A stretch of 64,000 bases of DNA from Archangium lansingense (lineage in GTDB: Bacteria; Myxococcota; Myxococcia; Myxococcales; Myxococcaceae), in NCBI RefSeq assembly GCF_026626635.1, contig NZ_JAPNKA010000001.1, positions 2,976,001-3,040,000 on the forward strand, in the 5' to 3' direction. Shown piece by piece: positions 7,928 to 16,678 of this stretch; the stretch's first letter is position 1, and each line of letters opens with the position of its first letter. The position numbers and the translations under genes are program-made. Under the pieces are notes generated by a model, which made no database searches, was not told the DNA's origin, and saw only the letters and a program-made list of their open reading frames with translations.

Positions 7928-8689
7928 TCACCCCACCTCGCCACCGTCGATGTTGTAGGCCGCTCCGGTGATGGTGGCCGCTGCGTCCGAGCTCAGGAAG
8001 AGGCACAGCGCCGCCACCTCCTCCGGCTGGATGACTCGCCCCATCGCGTTCATGCTCGCCAGCGCCTCGTGCGCCTCCTGCTCCGTGCGGCCCGTGCTCT
8101 TCGAGATCGCCGCCTTCGCGTTCGTGAGCATGTCCGTCTCCGTCCAGCCCGGATTCACGATGTTCACCGTCACGTTCTTGCGCGCCCACTCCACCGCCAG
8201 CCCGCGCGTCAGCCCCAGCAGCGCGTGCTTCGACGCACAGTACGCCGACGTGTACTTCGCCCCTTTCCACGCCGTGATGCTTCCGATGTTGATGACCCGG
8301 CCCCCTCCTGCCGCCGCCATCGCCGGGATCAGCTCGCGGCTGAAGAGGAAGGGCGCCGTCACATTCACCGCCATCACCCGCTGGAAGTCCTGCGTCGTCG
8401 TCTTGTTCAGCGGCGCCGACACCGCGATCCCCGCGTTGTTCACCATCACCCGCGGCGTCCCCGCCTCGAGAATCTTCTTGCACGCGGCCAGCACCGCCGC
8501 CTCGTCCGCCACGTCCACCGCCAGCGGGTGCACCGCACCGCCCGATTCGCGCGCCAGCTGCTCCAGCGCGTCCGCCGCTCGTGCCAGCGCCCACACCTCG
8601 TAGCCCTCCTTCACGTAGGCCTGCACCAGGGCCCGTCCGATTCCGCGGCTCGCGCCCGTCACCACCGCTGTCTTCTTGGATGTCGTCAT
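7928..8689 (-). CDS. Short-chain dehydrogenase/reductase (SDR)
   Basis: A 253-residue classical SDR, standard length. It has the coenzyme motif TGASRGIG at residues 11-18, the NNAG motif (MVNNAGIAV), the catalytic Ser in INIGSITAWKG, the YCASK Tyr-Lys pair, and the PGWTETDM and YNIDGG segments typical of FabG-like enzymes. ATG 8689 is preferred; an in-frame ATG at 8740 would add 17 unconserved residues. It is divergent from the acyl-CoA dehydrogenase gene with an 89-base gap, suggesting a link to fatty-acid or acyl-CoA metabolism. The exact substrate is unknown. Confidence 0.9.
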   Translation of the reverse strand: MTTSKKTAVVTGASRGIGRALVQAYVKEGYEVWALARAADALEQLARESGGAVHPLAVDVADEAAVLAACKKILEAGTPRVMVNNAGIAVSAPLNKTTTQDFQRVMAVNVTAPFLFSRELIPAMAAAGGGRVINIGSITAWKGAKYTSAYCASKHALLGLTRGLAVEWARKNVTVNIVNPGWTETDMLTNAKAAISKSTGRTEQEAHEALASMNAMGRVIQPEEVAALCLFLSSDAAATITGAAYNIDGGEVG

Positions 8690-8778
8690 GGCTCCGGACC
8701 ATACCCGGCCCTCGTTCCGCTGGCCCGCCCGGTGATACAAGCCCCCAGCCTCGCCCCAACTCCTGGAGGATCCTCCCC

Positions 8779-9957
8779 ATGCCGCGCGCGGACATCACCG
8801 ACCTCTTCCGCATCGACGACCTGCTCTCCGCCGAGGAGAAGGCCGCCCGCGACACCGTCGCCCGCTTCGTCGACACCGAGGTGCTTCCCATCATCGGCAA
8901 GCACTTCCGCGAGGGCACCTTTCCCGCACACCTCGTGCCGCGCCTCGGTGAAATGGGGGTGCTCGGCGCCAACCTCCAGGGCTACGGCTGCGCCGGGATG
9001 AACACCGTCAGCTATGGCCTCATCCTTCAGGAGCTCGAGCGCGGGGACTCGGGACTGCGCTCCTTCGCCTCCGTGCAGGGCTCGCTGTGCATGTTCCCCA
9101 TCCACGCCTACGGCAGCGAGGAGCAGAAACAGCGCTTTCTTCCCGGCATGGCCCGTGGCGAGCTCATCGGCTGCTTCGGCCTCACCGAGGCCGACTTCGG
9201 CTCCAACCCCGGTGGCATGAAGACCCGCGCCCGCCGTGATGGCGACACCTGGGTGCTCAACGGCTCCAAGATGTGGATTACCAACGGCACCGTCGCCAAC
9301 GTGGCCGTGGTGTGGGCCAAGACGGACGAGGGCGGCCCCGAGTCCATTCGCGGCTTCCTCGTGGAGAAGGGGATGCCCGGCTTCACCGCTCGGGAGATTC
9401 CGGGAAAGTTCTCCCTGCGTGCCTCCACCACCAGCGAGCTGTCCTTCCAGGACGTGCGCGTGCCGGACAGCAACGTGCTGCCCGGAGTGACGGGTCTGCG
9501 CGGGCCCCTGTCCTGTCTCAACAATGCGCGCATGACGATCGCCTTCGCCGTCACCGGTGCTGCCATCGCCTGCTTCGAGGGCGCCCGTGAGTACTCCCTC
9601 TCCCGAGGCCAGTTCGACAAGCCCATCGCCGCCTACCAGCTCACCCAGGAGAAGCTGGCGGACATGCTGCAGGAGATTGTGAAGGCGCAGTTGCTCTCGC
9701 TGCGGCTGGCGCGCCTCAAGGATGAGGGCAAGGCCACCCCCGTGATGGTGAGCCTCGCCAAGCGCAACAACGTGAAGGCCGCGCTGGAGATTGCCCGCGT
9801 GGCCCGGAGCATCTACGGCGCCAACGGCGTCACGGACGCCTATCCGCCCATCCGCCACATGCTCAACCTGGAGAGCGTCTTCACCTACGAGGGCACCCAT
9901 GAGGTGCACACGCTGGTGCTCGGCAAGGCCATCACCGGTTTCGATGCCTTCAGCTGA
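8779..9957 (+). CDS. gcdH: Acyl-CoA dehydrogenase, glutaryl-CoA dehydrogenase type
   Basis: A 392-residue flavoenzyme of the acyl-CoA dehydrogenase family. It reads like glutaryl-CoA dehydrogenase: FGLTEADFGSNPGGM (flavin/substrate loop), NGSKMWITNG, and near the C terminus TYEGTHEVHTLVLGKAITG, which carries the catalytic-base glutamate and closely matches the GCDH pattern (YEGTHDIH..ILGRAITG). The expected reaction is oxidation and decarboxylation of glutaryl-CoA to crotonyl-CoA in lysine and tryptophan breakdown. ATG 8779 follows GGAGGA at 8765-8770. It stands alone, divergent from the SDR gene. Confidence 0.9.
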   Translation: MPRADITDLFRIDDLLSAEEKAARDTVARFVDTEVLPIIGKHFREGTFPAHLVPRLGEMGVLGANLQGYGCAGMNTVSYGLILQELERGDSGLRSFASVQGSLCMFPIHAYGSEEQKQRFLPGMARGELIGCFGLTEADFGSNPGGMKTRARRDGDTWVLNGSKMWITNGTVANVAVVWAKTDEGGPESIRGFLVEKGMPGFTAREIPGKFSLRASTTSELSFQDVRVPDSNVLPGVTGLRGPLSCLNNARMTIAFAVTGAAIACFEGAREYSLSRGQFDKPIAAYQLTQEKLADMLQEIVKAQLLSLRLARLKDEGKATPVMVSLAKRNNVKAALEIARVARSIYGANGVTDAYPPIRHMLNLESVFTYEGTHEVHTLVLGKAITGFDAFS

Positions 9958-10194
9958 ATCCTCCTGGACTTGAGAAGTAGGGCGCCGAGCGCCGAGCCCT
10001 GAGCGGGCGGTGGCTCGGGAGCAGGAAGGGCAGGTTCCTCGGAATTCAGGGGGGCGTGGCGCCTTGCGTCATGCCTCCACCCCGGGTGTGGGCTCGCCCG
10101 GGGAGCAGACCTGCGATCGTGCGAGGCTCACACATTGGGGCCCGGGGTGGTGTAGATGGAGGAGCCTTCCGTTTGATTCCGGAGCCATTTCCGC

Positions 10195-11640
<1,446 letters not shown>

Positions 11641-11660
11641 TCACTGTCTGAGAATACGCG

Positions 11661-11686
11661 GGCCCTGGTCCTCTCGGGCCAGGGCC
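11661..11686 (+). terminator. Hairpin terminator after the M20 dipeptidase gene
   Basis: GGCCCTGG (11661-11668) pairs with CCAGGGCC (11679-11686) around a ten-base loop and is followed by TTCGTGTG. It lies 20 bases past the stop codon. The U-run is poor, as is usual in this GC-rich DNA. Confidence 0.6.
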
Positions 11687-11713
11687 TTCGTGTGCAACCC
11701 GGGGTCACCGATC

Positions 11714-11780
11714 CCCTCACCCCGGGGAGCTTGCCCCCCCTTTGAACGACGGGGGGGATCCTCTCCCGGAGGGAGAGGGG
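11714..11780. repeat. Palindromic intergenic repeat, long variant (copy 2)
   Basis: Near-identical to 1458-1523: CCCTCACCCCGGGG at the left, a C-rich/G-rich dyad around TTTGAACGACGGGG, and CCTCTCCCGGAGGGAGAGG at the right. It lies between two convergent genes (M20 dipeptidase and DUF2058 protein), where it may also serve as a bidirectional terminator. Confidence 0.85.
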
Positions 11781-11793
11781 AGGGGACGCGGTA

Positions 11794-12660
11794 TCAGGAC
11801 GGCGTGGGCTCGGTGCTGCCCTCGGGGCTGGGAGTGCCCTCGGCGGCGGCCTCGGCCGAAGCGGACTCCTCGCCCTCGGTGGACTCGTCGTCGGCCTCCT
11901 CGACCGGCGCCTCGCCCCGGGCCTCCGCCTCCTGCTTCTCCTTCACCTGGTCGTCGCTCATGAAGCCGATGGGCGAGTCCTTCCGGTTGAGGAAGCGCAC
12001 CGACTTCTTCGAGACGGCGTACATCTGCTCGGCCACCGCGGAGGGCACCAGCGAGTGCTCGATCTGCGCCGGCTCCGGACGCTCCACCACGCCGAGCGTG
12101 CCTTCCTCGAGCTGCTTGGCCTGCGTCTCCGTCAGCTCCAGGCGGCGCAGCTTCCCCTTGCGCGTCATGAAGTAGAAGACGGTGGCGCCCACGTCCACGG
12201 GCACCTGCCCGCCGAGCACCAGCTCGCGCAGCTTCCGGTCCAGCTCCACCTGCTTCTTGGACTCCATCCGCTGGGCCGCCTTCGAGCCCGGCAGCGGAGG
12301 CAGCTTGGGCACGATGCCGCCAGAGGGCTCCGCGCTCGGCCGCGCGCCCTGCGGACGTCCACCCTGGGGCCGTCCACCCTGACCCGGACCCCGAGGACCG
12401 CCACCCGGCCGCCCACCTGGACCCCGAGGAGCGCCACCCTGCGGCGGACGCCCACCTTCCCGGCCCTCGCGGCGCGGCGGCCGCTCGTCGCGACCCCGTG
12501 CTTCACGCGGCCCCCTGTCCTCCCGGGCGGGCGGGCCCTCGCGCCGGGCCTCCTGCGACGGGGCGGGACGGCGAGCGGTCGGGGCGGTGGTCTCCACCTT
12601 CTTGGCCTGGTCCTCGGAGACCAGGCCGGCCTTCAAGAGCTTGTCACGCAGGTTCTGCAT
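11794..12660 (-). CDS. DUF2058 (YaiL-like) protein with Arg/Gly/Pro-rich insert
   Basis: A 288-residue protein. The N-terminal 20 residues (MQNLRDKLLKAGLVSEDQAK) are the hallmark of DUF2058/YaiL, described as nucleoprotein or polynucleotide-associated. Residues about 28-120 form a low-complexity Arg/Gly/Pro-rich region likely to bind nucleic acid. The conserved DUF2058 core (VFYFMTRKGKLRRLELTE) follows, then an acidic Glu/Ser tail. ATG 12660 is favoured because the family motif begins exactly there. GATACA lies nine bases upstream on the minus strand and could give a leaderless message. Function within the family is not established. Confidence 0.85.
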   Translation of the reverse strand: MQNLRDKLLKAGLVSEDQAKKVETTAPTARRPAPSQEARREGPPAREDRGPREARGRDERPPRREGREGGRPPQGGAPRGPGGRPGGGPRGPGQGGRPQGGRPQGARPSAEPSGGIVPKLPPLPGSKAAQRMESKKQVELDRKLRELVLGGQVPVDVGATVFYFMTRKGKLRRLELTETQAKQLEEGTLGVVERPEPAQIEHSLVPSAVAEQMYAVSKKSVRFLNRKDSPIGFMSDDQVKEKQEAEARGEAPVEEADDESTEGEESASAEAAAEGTPSPEGSTEPTPS

Positions 12661-12764
12661 AGGTGGCGTTGTATCCCGTACATTGGCGCGCGCAAGCCGT
12701 CCCTTGCCGCTCCAGCACCCACCCCGTAATTTGGGCAACCCCCCCGCATGGAGCCGGAGGAGTC

Positions 12765-13805
12765 GTGACCCGTTTTCCCAAGTTTGCCCTCGCCGCCACC
12801 CTGGCGCTCGCCACCGTGGCCTGCCAGGACCCTGTCGACAAGGCGGCCAAGGCTCGCATCTTCTCGCCCGAGGATCCGCCCAAGGTGGTGGCCTCGGCCG
12901 CCGAGAAGCTTCCGCCCGAGGACGTGGCGGACAATCCCCGCGTGGCCCGCCGCATCCTCTCTATGGACGCCGCCGAGGTGACCGAGCGCCTGGGGCCCCA
13001 TTCCTTCAAGGCCACCGTCACCTACGAGTGGAGCGGCGCCCAGGGCACCGTCCCCACCAAGTTGACGGAGACGCGCACCTTCCGCGCCGGCCCGGGTGGT
13101 GTGAGCGGAGATTTCCATGGTGTGCTGGAGAACAGTCGGGACCAGGGCCTGGAGGTGATGCGCGTGGGGGGCAAGGTGTACGCCCGCAACCGCTACGGCA
13201 CCTTCCGCCAGCGTCTGCGCGACCGCGGCATGGCCGAGCGCACCCGCACCGAGCTCACCGGCGCCATCCGCGACGTGGACGCGCTCTTCCGGGGCCGGCT
13301 GCAGCTCAGCCCTCAGGGCACCATCACCCACGAGGGCCGCACCGCCTGGCGCTATGTCGTGTCGCTTGGTCCAGAAGGCAACACTGGCACCACGCCGGTG
13401 GAGCTGCCCGCGCTCTCGGAGCCCAAGGGCGGCCGCGACGACACCACCAAGCGCCGCCTGGCCTTCTTCGAGCACCGCACCCCCAAGTCGCTGAGCGGCG
13501 AGGTGCTGGTGGATTCCGAGACGTCCGTCGTCCTCAAGACGCGGCTGGACGGGCGCATCGTCGTCCCCGGCAATGACGCGGGGGGCGCCGCCGAGCTGCG
13601 GATGGTGCTCGAGTCCGCGTTGAGTGAAATCGGCCAGGACCCCCGGTTGCAGCCGCCGGAGAACTTTCTGCCGGACGCGGACAAGCCGCAGGGTATCGCC
13701 GACGCGCTGGACCGCTTCGGCATCCCCCGCAACAAGCCCGAGGGCACCACCGGGGCGGGGGCAGCCCAGCCCGCGGACGAGCCCGCGGACGAAGAGGGCA
13801 ACTGA
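12765..13805 (+). CDS. Lipoprotein of unknown function
   Basis: A 346-residue predicted lipoprotein. GTG 12765 follows GGAGGAG at 12756-12762, and the N terminus TRFPKFALAATLALATVAC ends at Cys20. The mature part has a helical N-terminal segment rich in Ala/Glu/Pro, a beta-rich centre that could be a LolA/LppX-like lipid-binding or curved-sheet fold (GGKVYARNRYGTF, GRTAWRYVVSL, TSVVLKTRLDGRIVV), and a disordered Pro/Glu/Ala tail. I recognise no named family. It is followed by a terminator at 13829-13856, so it is probably a single-gene transcript, and it is divergent from the DUF2058 gene. Confidence 0.8.
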   Translation: MTRFPKFALAATLALATVACQDPVDKAAKARIFSPEDPPKVVASAAEKLPPEDVADNPRVARRILSMDAAEVTERLGPHSFKATVTYEWSGAQGTVPTKLTETRTFRAGPGGVSGDFHGVLENSRDQGLEVMRVGGKVYARNRYGTFRQRLRDRGMAERTRTELTGAIRDVDALFRGRLQLSPQGTITHEGRTAWRYVVSLGPEGNTGTTPVELPALSEPKGGRDDTTKRRLAFFEHRTPKSLSGEVLVDSETSVVLKTRLDGRIVVPGNDAGGAAELRMVLESALSEIGQDPRLQPPENFLPDADKPQGIADALDRFGIPRNKPEGTTGAGAAQPADEPADEEGN

Positions 13806-13828
13806 CCTGGCAGGTGTTGCAAGGGTGG

Positions 13829-13856
13829 CAGGCCGCTACAGGAAGGCAGCGGCCTG
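13829..13856 (+). terminator. Rho-independent terminator after the lipoprotein gene
   Basis: CAGGCCGCT (13829-13837) and AGCGGCCTG (13848-13856) are perfect nine-base arms around a ten-base loop, followed by TTGGAAGAAAATTT. It isolates the lipoprotein gene from the promoter immediately downstream. Confidence 0.7.
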
Positions 13857-13867
13857 TTGGAAGAAAA

Positions 13868-13895
13868 TTTGACCGTCCTCTTGCGATCTCTAGAA
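13868..13895 (+). promoter_or_regulatory. Sigma-70-type promoter for the 109-residue protein
   Basis: TTGACC (13868-13873) and TAGAAT (13890-13895) are separated by 16 bases, close to housekeeping consensus and the clearest such promoter in the window. The transcription start should be near 13902, about 65 bases before ATG 13967. Confidence 0.7.
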
Positions 13896-13966
13896 TCCTC
13901 GCTGGTTGCGGACCAGACGCATCCGACATGAGCGGATGTTCAGGTACCCACTGCAAGGGAGCGGAG

Positions 13967-14296
13967 ATGGAGCGCAAGGTCGGCAGTAGCACGACGGTGA
14001 CGTCCAAGGAGGTCAAGGCTGCGCTGGAGAAGACGCAGACCCTGACGTCCGAGGAGGAGAAGGTGCTGCGGCTGCGGCACGGTGCCGGTGCCGGTAGCAA
14101 GAGCGCGCCGCTCCCTCGTGCTGCGGGCAACAACCAGGAGCTGGGTGACGAGCTGCTCCTCATCGAGATGCAGCTGATGAAGGCCATGCGCGAGCGCACG
14201 GGCCAGACGAAGTCGGCCAGCAAGCCCAAGGCGGCGGCCACCGGCGCCAACGCGACGAAGGACAAGATCGTCCGCGCGCTGCGCAAGAAGAAGTAG
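13967..14296 (+). CDS. Small basic protein with sigma-region-4-like motifs
   Basis: A 109-residue protein with no recognised domain name. Residues 26-39 (LTSEEEKVLRLRHG) resemble the start of sigma-70 region 4 (L-x-x-R/E-E-x-V-L-R-L-R-x-G), and residues 58-77 (ELGDELLLIEMQLMKAMRER) resemble its last helix, but the helix-turn-helix between them is replaced by a short Pro/Gly/Ser linker. The tail is Lys/Ala-rich. ATG 13967 follows GGGAGCGGAG; an in-frame ATG at 13928 is less well placed. It has its own strong promoter and is bracketed by terminators. A role in binding RNA polymerase is a hypothesis only. Confidence 0.75.
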   Translation: MERKVGSSTTVTSKEVKAALEKTQTLTSEEEKVLRLRHGAGAGSKSAPLPRAAGNNQELGDELLLIEMQLMKAMRERTGQTKSASKPKAAATGANATKDKIVRALRKKK

Positions 14297-14318
14297 TCCC
14301 CCGACAACCGTCAGGGGA
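14297..14318. terminator. Bidirectional hairpin between convergent genes
   Basis: TCCCCCGAC (14297-14305) pairs with GTCAGGGGA (14310-14318) with one mismatch around AACC. It starts right after the stop codon of the 109-residue protein and ends seven bases before the stop of the convergent peptidase gene. Confidence 0.55.
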
Positions 14319-14324
14319 CGGCGC

Positions 14325-15875
14325 TCAGCGGTCGAGTAGAGCCACGAGGCGGGCCCCCGCCTCGGGGAGCGTCAGTGCTATTCCCGAGAGCTCCGTAGCG
14401 AGGGCCTCGGCGTCGTCGGTACCGCCCCGGGCGAAGAGCCCCTGGAGCCATCGGCCGGCGGTGGGGTTGCGCCACCAGTCCTCGTTGAAACGCCCGGTGA
14501 GGTGCGCGGTGAGCCGCGCTTCCAGGGCCCAGGCGCGCAGGTAGCGCGTCACGTAGAGCTGGGGATCCACGTCGAAGAGGAAGAAGCCCGGGTGGGCCTC
14601 GACGAAGAGGGCGCGCCGCTGGGCATCCGCGTACTCCTCGGCCCGCTCGGGCGAGGGGCCGCGCGCATACAGGGACAGCTCGTAGGACAGCTTCGCGCAG
14701 TGCCGGCGCAGCACGGTGAGCGCTTGGAAGGCCGCCATGCGGGAGGCATCGCGCGCGGTGGCCGAGGGCTGGCGCAGGTAGCGCTTCAACCACTCCTCGT
14801 CCGTGAGGAGCCGCTCGAACAGGGTGGCGAAGGCCTCCGTCACCGAGGCGTCCTCCAACCGGCGCAGCTCCAGCGGGAGTTGGTCCGACACGTGGGCGTG
14901 GTGCAGCGCGTGGCCGTACTCGTGCAGGAGGCTGCCCAGGGCGTCCAAGCCCGCGCGCCGCTGGAGGACGAGGCGCACCTCGCCGGGTATGCGCACCGCG
15001 GTGGTGAAGGGACGCGAGGCCTTGCCGGGCCGCTCCTCGTCATCCAGGCGGATACGGCCCTCGGCGGACGGATGGAAGCCCCACTCGCTCAGCCAGCGGA
15101 CCACGGCGGGCAACCCGTCCTCGCGCCGGAAGAAGCCGCTGAGCCAGGACACCTGAGTGGCCGCTTGAAGGTCATGCCTGCGCGCATGGCCCGAGGGGAG
15201 GGACCGCAGCGTGGGCTCCACCTTCTTGAGGACATAGCCGAGCACATCGCGGTAGGCGTCATCGGTGAGACGCAGCGTCTGCTCGGCAGCCTCGACCAGC
15301 GGCTTGAGCTCGATGCCGGAGACGTCCTCGCGCAGGGCGGTGTAGCTGGAGGCGCGCAGCTGCTCGGTGACGCGGAAGGAGGCCTCGCGACGATCGCCGT
15401 AGCGGCCCCGGTTGTCCCAGAGGAAGCCACCCGTAGCACTCTCGAGCAGGGCGCGCCGGCCTCGTTCTGGCTCGTGGGGAAGCTGGCCGAGCGCCTCGCC
15501 GAAGGAGAGCGTCTGGTCGTCCACGGGGAGCCGGGAGCGAGCCTCGAGTTGGGCGATGGCCTCGGCGGCGGGGGCAGCGAGGGCCTCCTCTATTTGGGTG
15601 GCGATGAAGTCGCGCAGCAGCCGCAGGCGGCGCACGCCAAGCAAGTCGCCCTTGGCCTGGGCCTTGGGGACGGACTCGGTGACGGCGGCGAAGGCTTCGG
15701 GGGAGGCGATCTCGGGCGAGTTCTCGTAGAGCGCGCGCAGGGGAAGGTCCTGGGCGAAGCCGGCGGCATGGCGGTACTGGAGGGAGGCCAGCTCGGCGAG
15801 GAAGTCGTCCAGGCTCGCGCGCAGGGAGGGGAGGGGGCGGTCCATGGCGTGGCGGAAGGTAGACACTTCGGCCAC
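14325..15875 (-). CDS. HExxH zinc metallopeptidase (gluzincin, M3-like)
   Basis: A 516-residue cytosolic protein. The zinc site is LLHEYGHALHH with His318, Glu319 and His322, and the likely third ligand is Glu347 in EDASVTEAFATLFE, 24 residues later, as in gluzincins. The long helical N-terminal half and this spacing recall the M3/M32 oligopeptidase folds, but it is shorter than typical M3 enzymes, so the exact family is uncertain. No signal peptide is seen. The start is GTG 15875 or ATG 15845; neither has a good ribosome-binding site. It probably trims peptides in the cytoplasm. Confidence 0.8.
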   Translation of the reverse strand: MAEVSTFRHAMDRPLPSLRASLDDFLAELASLQYRHAAGFAQDLPLRALYENSPEIASPEAFAAVTESVPKAQAKGDLLGVRRLRLLRDFIATQIEEALAAPAAEAIAQLEARSRLPVDDQTLSFGEALGQLPHEPERGRRALLESATGGFLWDNRGRYGDRREASFRVTEQLRASSYTALREDVSGIELKPLVEAAEQTLRLTDDAYRDVLGYVLKKVEPTLRSLPSGHARRHDLQAATQVSWLSGFFRREDGLPAVVRWLSEWGFHPSAEGRIRLDDEERPGKASRPFTTAVRIPGEVRLVLQRRAGLDALGSLLHEYGHALHHAHVSDQLPLELRRLEDASVTEAFATLFERLLTDEEWLKRYLRQPSATARDASRMAAFQALTVLRRHCAKLSYELSLYARGPSPERAEEYADAQRRALFVEAHPGFFLFDVDPQLYVTRYLRAWALEARLTAHLTGRFNEDWWRNPTAGRWLQGLFARGGTDDAEALATELSGIALTLPEAGARLVALLDR

Positions 15876-15932
15876 GGGGGGAAAGAGCCGAGTCGGCGGA
15901 GCGTGCCGCGCAGGACCCTGAAGAGCTCCAGC

Positions 15933-16511
15933 TCAGCAGGCGAGCGACGGGCCCACTGTCCCGTTCATCCCCGGGACCTCGAGTCGAGCCATCACCGTGG
16001 CCAGGTCCTGAGAATGGCACCGGAGGGACAGCGTGTTCGCGCCAATGACGTAGCGCTCCTCGATGCGCTTCAGGTCCGGCATGAGGACGACGGGCCGATG
16101 CAGGAGGCGCTCGGCGGTGTGCCACGACAAGCCCAGCATCCGGCAGGTGGCAGGGCGGCCGAGGCGGTGGCTCAGCCAGGGCATCATCTGCTCGAGCTCA
16201 GTGGTGAAGAAGGACCCGTGGGTCGCCCAGGGCACGCGCTCCACGCGGACACCGTGGTTGGGGCACTTCACGCGGCGGGTCGCATAGCTCAACCACACCG
16301 GCGTGCGCTCCAACGAGAGATGGCGCCACCGGCGCATGGGCAGCTGATCGTAACCGCGCCAGAAGTCGTTACAGATTCCGCACCGGCGCGCAGTCAGCTG
16401 CGGCTGGACCTGTATCTCCAACCCGTGGTGTTGGAGGCTGGCGCCGAGCACCGACAGGCCCTCCAGTCCCAGCACACGCTCCAGCAACTCATTCACTCCC
16501 TGGCTCTCCAT
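15933..16511 (-). pseudogene. ISL3-family transposase remnant, N-terminal part
   Basis: The 192-residue reading frame starts at ATG 16511 after GGAGCGACG. Its N-terminal 150 residues look like an ISL3/IS1001-type transposase: a CGIC...CPNHG zinc-finger region, WATHGSFFTTELEQ, then a helix-turn-helix (GLSWHTAERLLHR) and the start of the DDE domain (IGAN). Intact ISL3 transposases are about 400 residues; here the catalytic domain is missing and the C-terminal 40 residues diverge into unrelated sequence. No terminal inverted repeats are evident nearby. It is a decayed insertion, the only clear mobile-element trace in the window. Confidence 0.7.
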
Positions 16512-16678
16512 CGTCGCTCCGTTCTGGAGGGCTTCATTGCCCTCCCACACGCGACGAGGCGCTGTGCAAGAGGGCAGCCAGGAGACGAGCGAGAGTTCTA
16601 CCTGTGGAGCGCCGGGCCTCGGCCGTCTCGCATGCGCGACGGCCGTCCACGGTTTCGAATAGCTGCTTGGTGACGCGG

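Noticed and set aside
14502-16673. 723-residue plus-strand open frame across the peptidase and transposase remnant
   Set aside because: It spans two unrelated minus-strand genes and has only shadow composition typical of high-GC DNA.
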